DNA of 64,000 bases from Gammaproteobacteria bacterium (GTDB lineage Bacteria > Pseudomonadota > Gammaproteobacteria > UBA4575), in assembly GCA_026713925.1 (NCBI GenBank), contig JAPONM010000035.1, positions 62,001-126,000 of the forward strand. Reading direction: 5' to 3'. The notes under the pieces were generated by a model that was not told the origin of the DNA, did no database searches, and saw only the letters and a list, made by a program, of their open reading frames with translations. Both the position numbers and the translations under genes were made by a program. Shown piece by piece: positions 62,797 through 64,000 of the stretch (positions are counted from its first letter, which is position 1; each line of letters starts with the position of its first letter).

Positions 62797-63534
62797 ATGA
62801 ATACTCTACGTGCAGAAAATTTACGTAAGAGGTTCAATACACAAGTAGTCGTCGAGCATGCCAGCCTGTCCGTTCAATCCAGTGAAATTGTCGGCCTACT
62901 AGGCCCGAATGGGGCCGGCAAAACTACATGCTTTTATATGCTTGCAGGGTTGCTTCGCTCAAACAGTGGAAAGATCACTTTGAATGATATGGATATCACG
63001 CATATGCCCATGCACATGCGTGCCAGACATGGAATCGGATACTTGCCTCAGGAGCCATCCATTTTCCGTGGTCTAACAATTGAGCAAAATGTCATGACAA
63101 GTCTCGAGGCACGTGGTGACTTGAACAAAAACCAGCGTAGGCAGGTATGTGATACTCTCTTGACAGACTTAAGGATCGAACATATTCGTGACCACAAGGG
63201 TGCACGCCTGTCAGGCGGAGAAAGGCGCCGTGCGGAAATTGCCCGTACACTGGCAATGAAACCCAAGTTCATTCTACTTGATGAGCCATTTACAGGCGTG
63301 GACCCCATATCTGTCAAGGATATACAACGGATTCTCAAAGACTTGTGTACCAGAGGTATAGGTTTACTGATTACTGACCACAATGTCCGTGAGACTCTAA
63401 GTATATGCAATCGCGCCTATATTCTTAGTGAGGGACGCATGCTGGCAGAAGGCTCTCCTTCCAGCATCTTGGATAATCAACAGGTACGCAGTGTTTATCT
63501 TGGCACCCACTTTTCTCTTGGCCTGCATGACTGA
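62797..63534 (+). CDS. lptB: LPS export ABC transporter ATPase LptB
   Basis: ATPase that powers LPS extraction from the inner membrane with LptF and LptG. The 245-residue chain has Walker A GPNGAGKT (36-43), Q-loop [12 protein letters not shown] signature LSGGERRR, Walker [14 protein letters not shown] and switch His in ITDHNVRE. LptF and LptG are not in the window. It is followed 127 bp later by rpoN. Confidence 0.97.
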   Translation: MNTLRAENLRKRFNTQVVVEHASLSVQSSEIVGLLGPNGAGKTTCFYMLAGLLRSNSGKITLNDMDITHMPMHMRARHGIGYLPQEPSIFRGLTIEQNVMTSLEARGDLNKNQRRQVCDTLLTDLRIEHIRDHKGARLSGGERRRAEIARTLAMKPKFILLDEPFTGVDPISVKDIQRILKDLCTRGIGLLITDHNVRETLSICNRAYILSEGRMLAEGSPSSILDNQQVRSVYLGTHFSLGLHD

Positions 63535-63660
63535 TTGCTGACAACCTGAACAACCTGATTTCTGAACAGAGCTCCAGTGGCCCAGCCAACACTGACTAGC
63601 ATCCTGTTTGGTTCATAATTTCTCAACATGCGCGGGCAATTTTCATGCCATAATTCAGGT

Positions 63661-64000
63661 ATGTTGAAGCCCACCCTGCAAGTCCGTCTTGGTCAGCAAT
63701 TGACTATGACGCAGCAGTTGCGACAGGCCATCCGCCTGCTACAACTGTCATCACTGGAACTCAAAGCTGAAATCCAGGAGGCTTTTGAGTCCAACCCCCT
63801 GCTGGAAACTGAAGAAAGCAGTGAATTTGAGACTGATGCAGCAGAACGAGAGGCAGCCGAACAGGTTGATCTTGAAATCCAGACAGCCATCAAAGATGAT
63901 CTGCTGCCAAGCGAACTCGCTGTGGACAGCCAATGGGATGATATTTATGAGCCTTCCTATACATCAGCAACCAGCCATCACCAGACTAACGATTATTTTG
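63661..64000 (+). CDS. rpoN: RNA polymerase sigma-54 factor (5' part)
   Basis: Alternative sigma factor needing enhancer-binding activators. The 113 codons in the window cover region I: the Q-rich activator-responsive segment [20 protein letters not shown] followed by [18 protein letters not shown], and the acidic region II. The C-terminal DNA-binding part is beyond base 64000. The gene follows lptB, as in E. coli. The ATG at 63661 follows a weak AGGT. Confidence 0.95.
   Translation, partial: MLKPTLQVRLGQQLTMTQQLRQAIRLLQLSSLELKAEIQEAFESNPLLETEESSEFETDAAEREAAEQVDLEIQTAIKDDLLPSELAVDSQWDDIYEPSYTSATSHHQTNDYF

Overview
The window is a 64 kb piece of a gammaproteobacterial chromosome made almost entirely of housekeeping genes. 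The taxonomic call rests on gene neighbourhoods typical of that class: rluD-pgeF-clpB with bamD divergent, coaE-zapD next to a Nudix-ThiE fusion, argJ-secA-M23-dciA-lpxC-ftsZ, the complete mraZ-to-ftsZ division and cell-wall cluster, rsmI-rnpB beside it, lpoA-gmhA, sspAB-petABC, murA-his, and yrbG-kdsC-lptCAB-rpoN. The organism is a Gram-negative with LPS/Kdo machinery (lpxC, kdsC, lptCAB), meso-DAP peptidoglycan (dapA, MurE with DNPR), a cytochrome bc1 complex (petABC) and a TCA step (sucCD). No rRNA, tRNA, insertion sequence, prophage or CRISPR array was recognised. GC content looks moderate by eye; it was not computed.

Layout. 1-7.2 kb: 3' part of dapA missing at the window edge, a PerM-type permease, a LysR regulator, proS, a small DUF4156 lipoprotein, then an isolated and apparently strongly expressed periplasmic binding protein with a near-perfect Shine-Dalgarno and terminator. 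7.2-18.7 kb: clpB behind a textbook sigma-32 promoter, pgeF, rluD, bamD, nadE, sucCD, coaE, zapD and a Nudix/ThiE fusion. 18.7-25.2 kb: argJ, secA, an M23 peptidase, dciA and lpxC. 25.3-42.9 kb: ftsZ-ftsA-ftsQ-ddlB-murB-murC-murG-ftsW-murD-mraY-murF-murE-ftsI-ftsL-rsmH-mraZ, all on the minus strand with mostly overlapping stops and starts. It is read from a promoter whose start region carries three MraZ boxes at 10-bp period. 43.1-48.4 kb: rnpB, rsmI, lpoA, gmhA and an FAD-linked oxidase. 48.4-58.8 kb: sspB/sspA, petCBA, a NIF3 protein, hisC, hisD, aroG, hisG and murA on the minus strand. 58.8-64 kb: the remains of an mla locus, then yrbG, kdsC, lptC, lptA, lptB and the start of rpoN.

The most informative non-routine observation is the mla locus. 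mlaC is intact, but mlaF, mlaE and an intact mlaD are absent. A short reading frame upstream of mlaC (59806-59931) resembles the C-terminus of MlaD, so the operon seems to have been eroded in place. Other usual neighbours are also absent from their expected positions (kdsD, ibaG/mlaB, yacG, yraN, degS), which fits a lineage undergoing gene loss, though they could be elsewhere in the genome. No convincing new defence or mobile system was found.
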